A DNA stretch of 64,000 nt from Pseudomonadota bacterium (GTDB taxonomy: Bacteria; Pseudomonadota; Gammaproteobacteria; Xanthomonadales; Xanthomonadaceae), in contig JAEZCF010000056.1 in assembly GCA_023430045.1 (NCBI GenBank), positions 1-64,000 of the forward strand, written 5' to 3'. Both the position numbers and the translations under genes were made by a program. Positions 1 to 8,609 of the stretch are shown here, piece after piece; position 1 is the stretch's first letter, and each line of letters opens with the position of its first letter. Under the pieces are notes generated by a model. It was given only the letters and a program-made list of their open reading frames with translations, had not been told where the DNA came from and ran no database searches.

Positions 1-26
1 CCCTGCCGGGCAGAGCCCGGCACTAC
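1..26 (-). repeat. SMAG-type GTAG palindrome, at window edge
   Basis: Read on the minus strand this is GTAG followed by the self-complementary arms TGCCGGGC and GCCCGGCA. It matches the S. maltophilia GTAG repeat (SMAG) family, which are REP-like hairpins. It lies just downstream of the minus-strand flavin-reductase-fold gene and could fold at the 3' end of its mRNA. The element may continue beyond the window. Confidence 0.7.
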
Positions 27-32
27 GAAAGC

Positions 33-530
33 TCAGCGCAGGTCCACGAAACCGTTGTCGGCCAGCCGGCCCGGTTCGTCCTGCACCGCCGACAACACGA
101 AGCTCAGTGCGCGGCCCAGCAGGGTTCCGGGGCCATCCCAGTATTCGGCCGATTCGGCACGCACGTGAATCAGGCGCAGGTTCGGATCATCCTTGCCTTC
201 AGGAAAGAACAGCTTCATGGCAGGCGACCACAGTTCTTCGACCTTCGCCCGGTCATCCACCACCCGTGCAGTGCCGGCAACGGAGACATAACTGTTCTTC
301 GACGGTGAGGCGTAGGCGACGTTGACACGCGGATTCAAGGCGATCTCGGCGATCTTCGGACTGTCGGCCGAAGTCGCGAACCACAGGTCGCCATCGAACT
401 CGACTTCCTGGGTACCGAGGGGCCGGCTGTAGAGCCGGCCATCGACGCCGGTTGTGGTGAACATGGCGACCTCGACATCCTTGATCAGGGCGGCAAGCTG
501 GGCGATGTGCTGCTGGCGTTGTTCGTTCAT
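33..530 (-). CDS. Pyridoxamine 5'-phosphate oxidase-fold general stress protein
   Basis: This 165-residue cytoplasmic protein has the split-barrel FMN-binding fold of the general stress protein 26 / PNPOx-like family. The diagnostic stretches are an early strand with MFTTTGVDGRLYSRP, then LWFATSADSPK, and a later NVAYASP segment. Members bind flavin or F420 and are often stress-induced, but the substrate is usually unknown. The ATG at 530 is preceded on the minus strand by a GGAGCTCC stretch that can act as ribosome binding site. It appears monocistronic. Family assignment is firm; the reaction is not. Confidence 0.85.
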   Translation of the reverse strand: MNEQRQQHIAQLAALIKDVEVAMFTTTGVDGRLYSRPLGTQEVEFDGDLWFATSADSPKIAEIALNPRVNVAYASPSKNSYVSVAGTARVVDDRAKVEELWSPAMKLFFPEGKDDPNLRLIHVRAESAEYWDGPGTLLGRALSFVLSAVQDEPGRLADNGFVDLR

Positions 531-626
531 CTGGAGCTCCGGAAGTAGAGCCCCATCTCACGCGACATCGCCGCAAGGCTGCGTGAGATGGATGTTCAGC
601 CGGCGTGGGCGCGATGCCGGCGGACC

Positions 627-1619
627 TCAGGCATGGCGTGCGTGCCAGGCCTGCATGGTCAGTTCGAACGAACGCAGGCGCGCGGTGTGATCGTGCAGGT
701 TCGCCGTCAGCATCAGCTCATCAGGCTGGTGGCGTTCCACGAACGCGGCAATCCCCTCGCCCACCTGCCGGGCATCGCCCAGCACGGTGCAGGCGAGCGC
801 ACGCTCCACGCCGGCCTTTTCATGCGGCTCCCAGAAGGCCTCGATATCGTCCAGCGGCGGCGGGATCTTGCCCGGACGGCCACGGCGCAGGTTCACGAAA
901 CTCTGCTGCTGGCTGGTGAAAAGACGGCGCGATTCGGCTTCGCTCTCGCTGGCCACCACGTTCAGCGCCAGCATTGCATACGGCCGCTGCAACGATTCCG
1001 ACGGACGGAAATCACGACGATAGACGGCCAGCGCCTCGTCCAGGGAATCGGGCGCGAAATGGGAGGCGAATGCGTACGGCAGGCCCATTGCCGCAGCCAG
1101 GCGCGCGCCGAACAGGCTGGAACCCAGGATCCACACCGGCACCCGCAGCCCCGCGCCAGGCACCGCCTGCACTGCCTGGCCCGGCTGCGCCGGCTCGAAA
1201 TAATGCAGCAGCTCGCGTACATCCTGCGGAAACTGGTCGGCGCTGTCGAAATAGCGACGCAAGGCGCGTGCGGTGGGCTGGTCGGTGCCCGGGGCACGGC
1301 CCAGCCCGAGGTCGATGCGGTCCGGATACAGCGATGCCAGCGTGCCGAACTGTTCGGCGGCCTGCAACGGCGCGTGGTTGGGCAGCATGATGCCGCCGGC
1401 ACCGACGCGGATACGCCGGGTGCCACCGGCCACATGGCCGATCAGCACGGCGGTGGCCGCGCTGGCGATGCCCGGCATGTTGTGGTGTTCGGCCAGCCAG
1501 TAGCGGCGGTAGCCGAGCGCATCGGCATGCTGGGCCAGTTCCAGCATGTTGGCGAACGCGGCAGTGGCATCGCTGCCCTCGCACACCGGGGCAAGGTCAA
1601 GGATCGACAGGGGAATCAT
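627..1619 (-). CDS. LLM-class flavin-dependent oxidoreductase (luciferase-like)
   Basis: This 330-residue protein belongs to the bacterial luciferase-like monooxygenase family, close to the E. coli YhbW subgroup. It opens with IPLSILDLAPV and has RYWLAEHHNMPGIAS near residue 50, then VGAGGIMLPNHAPL and DLGLGRAPGTD, all typical of FMN-dependent TIM-barrel members. The start at 1619 is chosen because homologues begin at this beta strand; an in-frame ATG at 1634 and a longer extension to 1751 are possible but add no conserved sequence. Its substrate cannot be told from sequence. Confidence 0.85.
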   Translation of the reverse strand: MIPLSILDLAPVCEGSDATAAFANMLELAQHADALGYRRYWLAEHHNMPGIASAATAVLIGHVAGGTRRIRVGAGGIMLPNHAPLQAAEQFGTLASLYPDRIDLGLGRAPGTDQPTARALRRYFDSADQFPQDVRELLHYFEPAQPGQAVQAVPGAGLRVPVWILGSSLFGARLAAAMGLPYAFASHFAPDSLDEALAVYRRDFRPSESLQRPYAMLALNVVASESEAESRRLFTSQQQSFVNLRRGRPGKIPPPLDDIEAFWEPHEKAGVERALACTVLGDARQVGEGIAAFVERHQPDELMLTANLHDHTARLRSFELTMQAWHARHA

Positions 1620-1759
1620 CGGCAGGCGTTCCATCGGGGACTGTCCCCTTGCATGGGGGCGCACCCGCGCATCCGCCAGTAGCGATGGCGGGATGCTGAG
1701 TCCCGTCGCCTTCCGTTGGCGCTGGCTGTGGTCACCGTCCAGCAGCTGCAACGATGCGC

Positions 1760-2527
1760 TCAGAACGCGCTGGGACGCGGCTCCGGCAACGGCTCATCCA
1801 CCAGCGGCTGCAGGGCGGCATCGAGTGCAACGCGCTCGTCGAAGACGAAACAGCGCCCTTCGTACCCTTCGCCACCGACCTCCTCGAAATACCCCAGGAT
1901 GCCTCCGTCCAACTGCAGCACGTTGTCCATGCCATCGTTGTGCATCCACAACGCCGCTTTCTCGCAGCGGATGCCGCCGGTACAGAAGCTGACCACGGTA
2001 CTGTCCCGGAGCGCGTCCCGGTGCGGCGCCAGTGCCCCCGGCAGGTCAGTGAAGCGCTGGATGGGCAGCACCAGCGCATCCTTGAAGGTGCCGTGCTCCA
2101 CTTCCTGCAGGTTGCGCGTATCCAGCATCACCACCGGCTTGCCGGCATCGTCATGCCCCTGCCGCAGCCAGCGCTGCAGCGTGGCAGGAGACACTGAAGG
2201 TGCGCGCGGAAACTCCAGCGGCTGGCCCTCCGGCAGGCGGAAGCTGATGATCTCAGGCTTCACCCTGGCCTTCAGCCGGGCGAAGGGCTGGTGCACGCTG
2301 GAACTGGTCTTCACCCTCAGCGCGGCAAAGCGCGGGTCGGCGCGAAGCGCTGCGTAGAACCCTTCGATGTCCGCTTCGCCGCCGGCCAGGAACAGGTTGA
2401 TGCCTTCCGGCGCCACCAAGATCGTGCCGCGCAGCGCCGCCGCTTCGGCACGCGAATGCAGCAGCCCACACAGGGCATCAGGCGCCTCGATGGGCGTGAA
2501 GTGATAGGCGGCGGTATTGGCGATCAT
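1760..2527 (-). CDS. trhO: tRNA uridine(34) hydroxylase TrhO (rhodanese-fold, YceA family)
   Basis: At 255 residues this is a UPF0176/YceA family protein with an N-terminal ferredoxin-like domain and a rhodanese domain. The rhodanese active loop reads CTGGIRCEKAA (about residue 180), followed by VLQLDGGILGYFEEVGG, the signature of TrhO. E. coli TrhO hydroxylates U34 of certain tRNAs to ho5U using oxygen, independently of the prephenate-dependent route. The gene stands next to the LLM oxidoreductase on the same strand, but the two need not be co-regulated. Confidence 0.9.
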   Translation of the reverse strand: MIANTAAYHFTPIEAPDALCGLLHSRAEAAALRGTILVAPEGINLFLAGGEADIEGFYAALRADPRFAALRVKTSSSVHQPFARLKARVKPEIISFRLPEGQPLEFPRAPSVSPATLQRWLRQGHDDAGKPVVMLDTRNLQEVEHGTFKDALVLPIQRFTDLPGALAPHRDALRDSTVVSFCTGGIRCEKAALWMHNDGMDNVLQLDGGILGYFEEVGGEGYEGRCFVFDERVALDAALQPLVDEPLPEPRPSAF

Positions 2528-2582
2528 CCGCTCATTTTACCCGTGCGGCTGGCGACCGGTCAGGCCACCTGCAGATCAGCGT

Positions 2583-2948
2583 TCATCCCCGCAGCAGGAA
2601 GAACGGCAGCAGCACCAGCGATGCCACCACCGCCATCACCAGCAGCACGGCCAGCACGTAGGCCGGCCGGCGACGCAGCAGGCTGCCGAAGGTCTCGCCG
2701 GTACCGTCGCGCAGCTGCGCGGCACGCAGCGCACGCATCCGCTCGCCGCGCTGCAGCTGGTAGGTGGCCATCGCCTCGCGGGCACGTGCATGGTCGGCAT
2801 CGTCGCGAACCCAGAGACCCCCATTGGAAATGCCCCAGGGACTGGGTTCGGTGCGATACCAGGCGATGCCGAGCTGGTCCAGCAGGGCGCAGACCTCCTG
2901 GTATTCGTCGTCGCCTACGTGGCGCAGGTTGAGCAGGAATCTGGACAT
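2583..2948 (-). CDS. DUF6164-like small membrane protein
   Basis: A 121-residue protein with an N-terminal soluble domain (MSRFLLNLRHVGDDEYQEV, then GIAWYRTEPSPWGISNGGLWVRDD) and a C-terminal hydrophobic helix rich in Val, Leu and Ala (about residues 93-117). The soluble part resembles the DUF6164 family, whose members carry a conserved GNWGIS-like loop followed by LWxRD. No function is known. The ATG at 2948 is preferred over the one three codons upstream because the conserved part begins there. Confidence 0.7.
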   Translation of the reverse strand: MSRFLLNLRHVGDDEYQEVCALLDQLGIAWYRTEPSPWGISNGGLWVRDDADHARAREAMATYQLQRGERMRALRAAQLRDGTGETFGSLLRRRPAYVLAVLLVMAVVASLVLLPFFLLRG

Positions 2949-3078
2949 GCGATGCATGATAGCCGCGCCGGGAGCACAACCGTTGGCCGCGCTCCACCAA
3001 TGCCGGCCGTGCGACGCGCGGGCGGGCGCATGGCGCGCGATACGCTACCCTTGCACCCCCTCGAACCGGAAGCCGCCC

Positions 3079-3510
3079 ATGCGCCGCCTGCTCTCCCTGC
3101 TGCTGCCCGTCCTGCTCGCCGCTGGCTGTACCCCTGCCGGCCCGCCACCGGGCGGAACGATCACGACATTCGAAAAGATCGATACCCAAGCCGGTTCCGG
3201 CGTCGAAGCGGTGCCCGGCAGCAAGGTCACCGTGCATTACACCGGCTGGATCTTCGACGAGCGCACCACATCCAAACACGGCAAGACCTTCGACAGTTCG
3301 GTCGGACGCGGCCAACCCTTTACGTTCGATCTCGGTGCGGGCCAGGTGATCCGTGGCTGGGACGACGGCGTGGCGGGAATGAAGGTCGGCGGCAAGCGCA
3401 CGCTGATGATCCCGCCGGAGCTGGGCTACGGCGACCGCAAGGTCGGGCCGATCCCTGCCGGTTCGTCGCTGGTGTTCGATGTCGAGCTGCTTGATGTCCA
3501 GCCCCGCTGA
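3079..3510 (+). CDS. FKBP-type peptidyl-prolyl cis-trans isomerase lipoprotein
   Basis: This 143-residue protein starts with a lipoprotein signal peptide ending in LLAAGC, so Cys17 is the predicted lipidated residue. The rest is one FKBP domain: VTVHYTGWIFD, FDSSVGRGQPFTF, QVIRGWDDGVAGMKVGGKR, IPPELGYG and LVFDVELLDV. These contain the aromatic and Asp residues that line the proline-binding pocket. It should assist folding in the periplasm at the membrane surface. The ATG at 3079 is used because it begins the signal peptide; in-frame codons upstream are not conserved in type. It overlaps the next gene by a few codons. Confidence 0.9.
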   Translation: MRRLLSLLLPVLLAAGCTPAGPPPGGTITTFEKIDTQAGSGVEAVPGSKVTVHYTGWIFDERTTSKHGKTFDSSVGRGQPFTFDLGAGQVIRGWDDGVAGMKVGGKRTLMIPPELGYGDRKVGPIPAGSSLVFDVELLDVQPR

Positions 3511-4756
3511 GCCCCTGCACGCACATCGCGTCGCGGTCATCGGCGGCGGCCCGGCCGGGCTGTTCGCGGCCGAGCGGCTGTGCGCGGCGGGAGTGTCGGT
3601 GGACCTGTACGAGGCGAAAGGATCACCCGGACGCAAGTTCCTGATCGCCGGCAAAGGCGGCCTGAACCTGACCCATTCCGACCCGCGCCCGCTGTTCGAC
3701 AGCCGCTACCGCGAGCAGGCGGCGGCCATAGGTCGCTGGCTGGATGGCTTCGACGCCGACGAGCTGCGCCGCTGGGCGGCGGCACTCGGCGTGGAAACCT
3801 ATGTCGGCAGTTCCGGGCGCGTCTTCCCTGTGGATCGCAAGGCCGCGCCGCTGCTGCGCGGCTGGGTAAGGCGCCTGAAGGAAAGCGGCGTGCGCGTGCA
3901 CGTGAACCACCGCTGGTCAGGTTGGGATGACGATGGCGCGCTGCGCTTCGCCACCCCGGAAGGCGAACTGCACGTACAGGCCGATGCCACCGTGCTCGCC
4001 CTGGGCGGTGGCAGTTGGCCGCAGCTGGGGTCCGACGCCGGCTGGGTACCGTTGCTGCAGGAACGTGGCGCGGACATCGCGCCGCTGCAGGCCGCCAACT
4101 GCGGGTTCGACGTGCAGTGGAGCCCATGGTTCGTGCAGCGCCACGCCGGCATGCCACTGAAGGCCGTTGTGGCGCACTGGGTGGACCTGCAGGGCATGCC
4201 CCGGCAGTTGCAGGGCGAATGCGTGGCCAGCGAATACGGCATCGAAGGCAGCCTGGTCTACGCGCTGTCCGCCGACCTGCGCGAGACGCTCAACCGCGAT
4301 GGCACGGCCACGCTGTGGCTGGACCTGGCACCCGGCCGCGATGAAGCACGCCTGCTCGATGCGTTGGCAAGGCCACGCAACGGCCGCAGCTTCGGCGAGC
4401 ACCTGCGCCGCCAGGCTGGCCTGGATGCCCTGAAGACGGCCCTGCTGTTCGAAATACTCGGCAAGGACGCCGGCCAGGACATCGCCGCCGTAGCACGTAC
4501 GCTGAAGCGGCTGCCGGTGGTGCTGCAGCGCCCGCGGCCGATGACCGAAGCCATCAGCACCGCCGGTGGCGTGAAGCTGTCGGCGGTTGATGCCGGCCTG
4601 ATGCTTGACCACCTGCCGGGGGTGTTCTGCGCCGGCGAAATGCTGGATTGGGAAGCGCCCACCGGCGGCTATCTGCTGACTGCGTGCTTCGCCAGTGGGC
4701 TGCGGGCCGCCGAGGGCACGCTCGCCTGGTTGCAGCGCCGGTCCAGCCAGCGCTGA
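3494..4756 (+). CDS. TIGR03862-type NAD(P)/FAD-dependent flavoprotein (HI0933/BaiN family)
   Basis: A 420-residue cytoplasmic flavoprotein. The FAD Rossmann motif VAVIGGGPAGLFAAERL is at the N-terminus, followed by GRKFLIAGKGGLNLTHS, the signature of the HI0933/YhiN-like family. A second conserved block, FCAGEMLDWEAPTGGY with LLTACFASG, closes the FAD site near the C-terminus. Members are annotated as aminoacetone-oxidase-like or BaiN-like, but the natural reaction of this branch is not established. The start overlaps the FKBP gene by 17 bases; an ATG at 3479 is an alternative. Confidence 0.88.
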   Translation: MSSPAEPLHAHRVAVIGGGPAGLFAAERLCAAGVSVDLYEAKGSPGRKFLIAGKGGLNLTHSDPRPLFDSRYREQAAAIGRWLDGFDADELRRWAAALGVETYVGSSGRVFPVDRKAAPLLRGWVRRLKESGVRVHVNHRWSGWDDDGALRFATPEGELHVQADATVLALGGGSWPQLGSDAGWVPLLQERGADIAPLQAANCGFDVQWSPWFVQRHAGMPLKAVVAHWVDLQGMPRQLQGECVASEYGIEGSLVYALSADLRETLNRDGTATLWLDLAPGRDEARLLDALARPRNGRSFGEHLRRQAGLDALKTALLFEILGKDAGQDIAAVARTLKRLPVVLQRPRPMTEAISTAGGVKLSAVDAGLMLDHLPGVFCAGEMLDWEAPTGGYLLTACFASGLRAAEGTLAWLQRRSSQR

Positions 4757-4778
4757 CCCACCAGGCCTTTCCCGGCCA

Positions 4779-6401
4779 TCATCGCGATTTGCTTTCGCGC
4801 AGCGCGCGGATGCGCGCCGGCGGCTGGAACGAATCGCTGCGCGCATCGCCCCAGAAGTCATGGAACACGGCGTGGTCCGGGACCTTGCGCAGCAGTTCGC
4901 CCGGCGCCAGATAGCGGTACAGCGAAGCCAGCGAGCGGATTTCCACCGCCGAAACACGACGCAGGATATGTTCCGGCCCAAGTTCGGACGGATCATTCAG
5001 GCCTGCCGCGCACAGCAGTTCACGCAGGGCATGCATGGTGTTGCGGTGATAGTTGTGCACCCGGCTGGCCTTGTCGGCGGCGTCCAGGTGGCGCCAGCGC
5101 GCGGGATCCTGGGTGGCGATGCCGGTGGGGCACGTGTCGCTGTGACAACTGAGCGACTGGATGCAGCCCAGCGCGAACATGAAACCGCGCCCTGCATTGC
5201 ACCAGTCCGCGCCAAGCGCGATGGTGCGCGCGATATCGAACGCACTGGTGATCTTGCCTGCCGCGCCCAGCCGGATGCGGTCGCGCAGGTCCAGCCCGAC
5301 CAGCGTGTTGTGCACCAGCAGCAGCGCTTCGTGCATCGGTACGCCGACATGGTCGACGAATTCCGACGGCGCTGCGCCGGTCCCGCCTTCGGCACCGTCG
5401 ACGACGATGAAATCCGGCAACAGGCCGGTTTCGTTCATCGCCTTGGCGATGCCGAACCATTCCCACGGATGGCCGATGGCCAGCTTGAAACCCACCGGCT
5501 TGCCCCCTGACAGTTCGCGCAGGCGGGCAACGAACTGCAACAGCTCCACGGGCGTGGAGAACGCCGAATGCCGCGATGGGGAAATGCAGTCCACGCCCAT
5601 CGGCACGCCGCGCGTGACGGAGATTTCCTCGCTGACCTTGGCTGCGGGCAGCACGCCACCATGGCCGGGCTTGGCGCCCTGCGACAGCTTGATCTCGATC
5701 ATCCTGACCTGGTCGTGGGTGGCATTGGCGACGAAACGTTCCTCGCTGAAACGGCCCTCCCCGTCACGGCAGCCGAAGTAACCCGAACCGATCTCCCATA
5801 CCAGGTCGCCGCCCATCTCGCGGTGGTAAGGCGATATGGATCCTTCGCCGGTGTCGTGATGGAAACCGCCGCGACGCGCGCCTTCGTTCAATGCCCGGAT
5901 GGCATTGGCCGACAGCGAGCCGAAACTCATCGCCGAGATGTTGAAGACGCTGGCCGAATAGGGTTTGGCGCAGCCGGCGCCGATCAGCACCCGGAAATCC
6001 TGGTTCTGGATGGTGGTCGGCGCCAGCGAATGGTTGATCCATTCGTAGTCCACCGCATAGGCGCTGCGCAGGGTACCGAACGGCACCACGTCCATTTCGT
6101 TCTTGGAGCGCTGGTAGATCAGCGCGCGCTGCTGGCGCGAGAACGGCACGTCCTCCAGGTCGCTCTGCACGAAGTACTGGCGGATCTCCGGTCCGATGGA
6201 TTCCAGCCCATAGCGGAAATGCGCCAGCACCGGATAATTGCGCCGAAGCGTGCTGCGCTTCTGCAGCAGGTCCCACGTACCCAGCAGCACCATCGCGGCG
6301 GTGAGCCCCACGCCCCAGTACCAGGCCGGCCAGAGAGTGGCCAGCCACAGGCAGGTCGGCAGCAGGACGATGGCGAGCACGTAGGCCAGATAGCGGTGCA
6401 T
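4779..6401 (-). CDS. FMN-binding glutamate synthase family protein, membrane-anchored
   Basis: This 540-residue protein has two hydrophobic segments in its first 45 residues and then the FMN/Fe-S domain of glutamate synthase large subunits. Evidence includes FNISAMSFGSLSANAIRAL, the GGFHHDTGEGSIS loop, FIVVDGAEGGTGAAP and the Fe-S cysteine cluster CHSDTCPTGIATQD. It lacks the glutamine amidotransferase domain, so it is not a complete GltB. Related stand-alone proteins are common in proteobacteria and have no settled substrate. The membrane anchor suggests a link to respiratory electron carriers, which is inference. Confidence 0.88.
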   Translation of the reverse strand: MHRYLAYVLAIVLLPTCLWLATLWPAWYWGVGLTAAMVLLGTWDLLQKRSTLRRNYPVLAHFRYGLESIGPEIRQYFVQSDLEDVPFSRQQRALIYQRSKNEMDVVPFGTLRSAYAVDYEWINHSLAPTTIQNQDFRVLIGAGCAKPYSASVFNISAMSFGSLSANAIRALNEGARRGGFHHDTGEGSISPYHREMGGDLVWEIGSGYFGCRDGEGRFSEERFVANATHDQVRMIEIKLSQGAKPGHGGVLPAAKVSEEISVTRGVPMGVDCISPSRHSAFSTPVELLQFVARLRELSGGKPVGFKLAIGHPWEWFGIAKAMNETGLLPDFIVVDGAEGGTGAAPSEFVDHVGVPMHEALLLVHNTLVGLDLRDRIRLGAAGKITSAFDIARTIALGADWCNAGRGFMFALGCIQSLSCHSDTCPTGIATQDPARWRHLDAADKASRVHNYHRNTMHALRELLCAAGLNDPSELGPEHILRRVSAVEIRSLASLYRYLAPGELLRKVPDHAVFHDFWGDARSDSFQPPARIRALRESKSR

Positions 6402-6479
6402 GGCTTTCCTCGTTGCAGGGCAAATACCAGTCTACCCCGGGCACCATCAACGCCATGCCCACGCCCTGCGCCGGCCGGG

Positions 6480-7766
6480 CTACAGCCGGCCGTCGACCAC
6501 CTCGCGCGGCCAGGCCGACTTGACGTCATAGACCACGCCATCGGGTGTACGCAGGGCGGTTATGCCGTCGGCGGTCATTGTCCGGAATTCCGAATGCGCC
6601 ACCGCCAGCACCACCGCGTGATAAGCACCTGCCTGCGGTTGCGCGACCCAGTGCACGCCTGCATCGGCCAACACGGCCGGCCCCACCCATGGGTCATGCA
6701 CATCCACCCGTGCGCCGCCGGCCTGCAGTTGCTGGGCAAGCTCGAGCGCACGGCTGTTGCGCAGGTCCGGGCAGTCTTCCTTGAACGTCACGCCCAGCAC
6801 CAGCACGCGCGAGCGCCCCGGCTCATGCCCGCGCGATGCCAGCAGCGCCAGCACGCGCTCGGCCACGTGCGTGCCGACACGATTGTTCACCTGACGCGCG
6901 GTATGGATCAGGTCCGGGTGGAAGCCGACGCTTTCGGATTTGTGCAGCAGGTAGTACGGATCCACGCCGATGCAGTGCCCGCCCACCAGCCCGGGCCGGA
7001 ACGGCAGGAAATTCCACTTGCTGCCGGCGGCATCCAGCACATCCTGCGTATCAATGCCGAGCCTGTCGAAAATCAGCGCCAGTTCGTTGACCAGCGCGAT
7101 GTTGACGTCGCGCTGGATGTTTTCCACCACCTTGGCGGCCTCGGCTACGCGCATCGACGGCGCCGGATACGTACCGGCGGTGATGATGCGCCGATACAGC
7201 GTGTCGACCACGCGCGCCACCTCCGGCGTAGAGCCGGAGGTTATCTTGCGGATGTCAGCGAGCCGCCGCTGGCGGTCGCCAGGGCTCACCCGTTCGGGGC
7301 TGTAGCCGCAATGGAAGTCTTCGTTGAAGCGCAGCCCGGAGCCTGCCTCCAGCAGCGGGACACAGACCTCTTCGGTGGTGCCCGGATACACGGTGGATTC
7401 GTAGATCACCAGGTCACCCGGACGCAGCACCGTCGCCACCAGGGACGTTGCGGCCCGCAACGGCCCCAGGTCGGGCTGCTCGTACGCGTCGATCGGGGTA
7501 GGCACAGTGATGATGTAAAGGTTGCAGTCCACCAGCACCTGCGCGTCGCACGTCACCTGCAGCTGCGCTGCCTCGGCCAGTTCGTCGGCGTCCATTTCCA
7601 GCGTATGGTCATGGCCCTGGCGCAGTTCGGCCACGCGTGCGTCATCAATGTCGTAGCCCAGGGTTGGCATCAACCGCCCGAAGGCAACCGCAAGCGGCAG
7701 GCCCACATACCCCAGCCCGATGATCGCCGGGCGTGGCGTCGTGGCGGCTGCGATCACCGCCGTCAT
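6480..7766 (-). CDS. tviB: Nucleotide-sugar dehydrogenase, UDP-N-acetylglucosamine C6 dehydrogenase (TviB/WbpO type)
   Basis: A 428-residue UDP-glucose/GDP-mannose dehydrogenase family enzyme. The NAD Rossmann motif IIGLGYVGLPLAVAFG begins at about residue 15, the catalytic cysteine lies in GLVGGHCIGVDPYYL near residue 265, and the C-terminal domain has LGVTFKEDCPDLRNS. The YSPERVSPGDRQR loop and SKWNFLPFRPG point to the TviB/WbpO branch, which oxidises UDP-GlcNAc or UDP-GalNAc to the uronic acid for capsule or O-antigen. No other polysaccharide genes lie next to it, so its pathway role is inferred from family only. Confidence 0.88.
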   Translation of the reverse strand: MTAVIAAATTPRPAIIGLGYVGLPLAVAFGRLMPTLGYDIDDARVAELRQGHDHTLEMDADELAEAAQLQVTCDAQVLVDCNLYIITVPTPIDAYEQPDLGPLRAATSLVATVLRPGDLVIYESTVYPGTTEEVCVPLLEAGSGLRFNEDFHCGYSPERVSPGDRQRRLADIRKITSGSTPEVARVVDTLYRRIITAGTYPAPSMRVAEAAKVVENIQRDVNIALVNELALIFDRLGIDTQDVLDAAGSKWNFLPFRPGLVGGHCIGVDPYYLLHKSESVGFHPDLIHTARQVNNRVGTHVAERVLALLASRGHEPGRSRVLVLGVTFKEDCPDLRNSRALELAQQLQAGGARVDVHDPWVGPAVLADAGVHWVAQPQAGAYHAVVLAVAHSEFRTMTADGITALRTPDGVVYDVKSAWPREVVDGRL

Positions 7767-7877
7767 GCCTTGCGCCTGCGCGGCTTGCCGCTGTCCGCCC
7801 TACCCATCGCGCACCCGTGTTCATGAACAAGAACGCCAAGGTTAACCGCCCGCCCGTGACGGGTCACGCGACATCGC

Positions 7878-8324
7878 TCAGGAGCCCAGGCACACCGCCG
7901 CAGGCTCCAGTTCGCCATGCCCGTCTGTCCAGGTGCGCAGCAGCATGCCGAAGCCCTGCCCGCTCATCGCGCTGTCGATGTCGAGCCCTTTCCACGGCGC
8001 GCTGACGATACCGGAGAGCACGTTCGCATCCACGCGGCGATTGGCCATGGTCCAGCAGGGAAACCAGCGCGCCTGCAACGGACCGGACGCCAGTTCGCAC
8101 AGCCGCTGATGACGTTTGGCGTTGAGAATGCGCGCATAGACCGAGTCGAGCCCGTCACGCGGTCCTTCCAGGTACTGCAGGAAGCGGGCGCCATCGAACA
8201 ACAGCACACCCGTGACACCGGCCATGCGGTTGAATGCGGTGGCATCGGCCAGCAGGTCGTCGAGTTCGATGTCCGCAAGGTCCTCGCGGGCACTGCTGAC
8301 GTAGGCAATGGCGTGCAGTGGCAT
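7878..8324 (-). CDS. BLUF-domain blue-light photoreceptor
   Basis: This 148-residue protein is a single BLUF domain plus a short C-terminal extension. The residues of the flavin hydrogen-bond switch are all present at canonical spacing: Tyr8 in AYVSS, Asn32 in FNRMAGVTG and Gln50 in FLQYLEG, followed by RWFPCWTM that carries the semi-conserved Trp/Met. Short BLUF proteins signal by protein contact rather than an attached enzyme. The partner is not evident nearby. The ATG at 8324 is chosen because the domain begins at once; upstream in-frame sequence runs through the tRNA-Leu gene. Confidence 0.93.
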   Translation of the reverse strand: MPLHAIAYVSSAREDLADIELDDLLADATAFNRMAGVTGVLLFDGARFLQYLEGPRDGLDSVYARILNAKRHQRLCELASGPLQARWFPCWTMANRRVDANVLSGIVSAPWKGLDIDSAMSGQGFGMLLRTWTDGHGELEPAAVCLGS

Positions 8325-8499
8325 GATCGCTTCCTGGGCTACGACGAGCGGAATATGGCATGAGCCCCGGGCGCTTTGACAGGTAAATTCGCGATAAAGG
8401 CTCAATGCGACACACGTGGTGTCGCAAACGGCATCTTCCACAGGCCACAGTGCGCCGCCATTCCAAATTCCCCTGCGTTCAGGCACCCTATGCGCCGCG

Positions 8500-8586
8500 G
8501 CCCGGATGGCGAAACTGGTAGACGCATCGGACTTAAAATCCGCCGGGGGCAACCCCATGCCGGTTCGATTCCGGCTCCGGGCACCA
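8500..8586 (+). tRNA. tRNA-Leu (UAA anticodon)
   Basis: The acceptor stem GCCCGGA pairs with TCCGGGC, and CCA is encoded at 8584-8586. The anticodon loop CTTAAAA gives anticodon TAA. A long variable arm is present, as expected for tRNA-Leu, and the T-loop GGTTCGATTCC is canonical. The length is 87 bases. Confidence 0.97.
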
Positions 8587-8609
8587 CCCCGACGCTGCAC
8601 GCCCTGCGA

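Noticed and set aside
5568..7826. A 752-codon plus-strand open frame
   Set aside because: It is antisense to two well-supported genes and has no recognisable domain.
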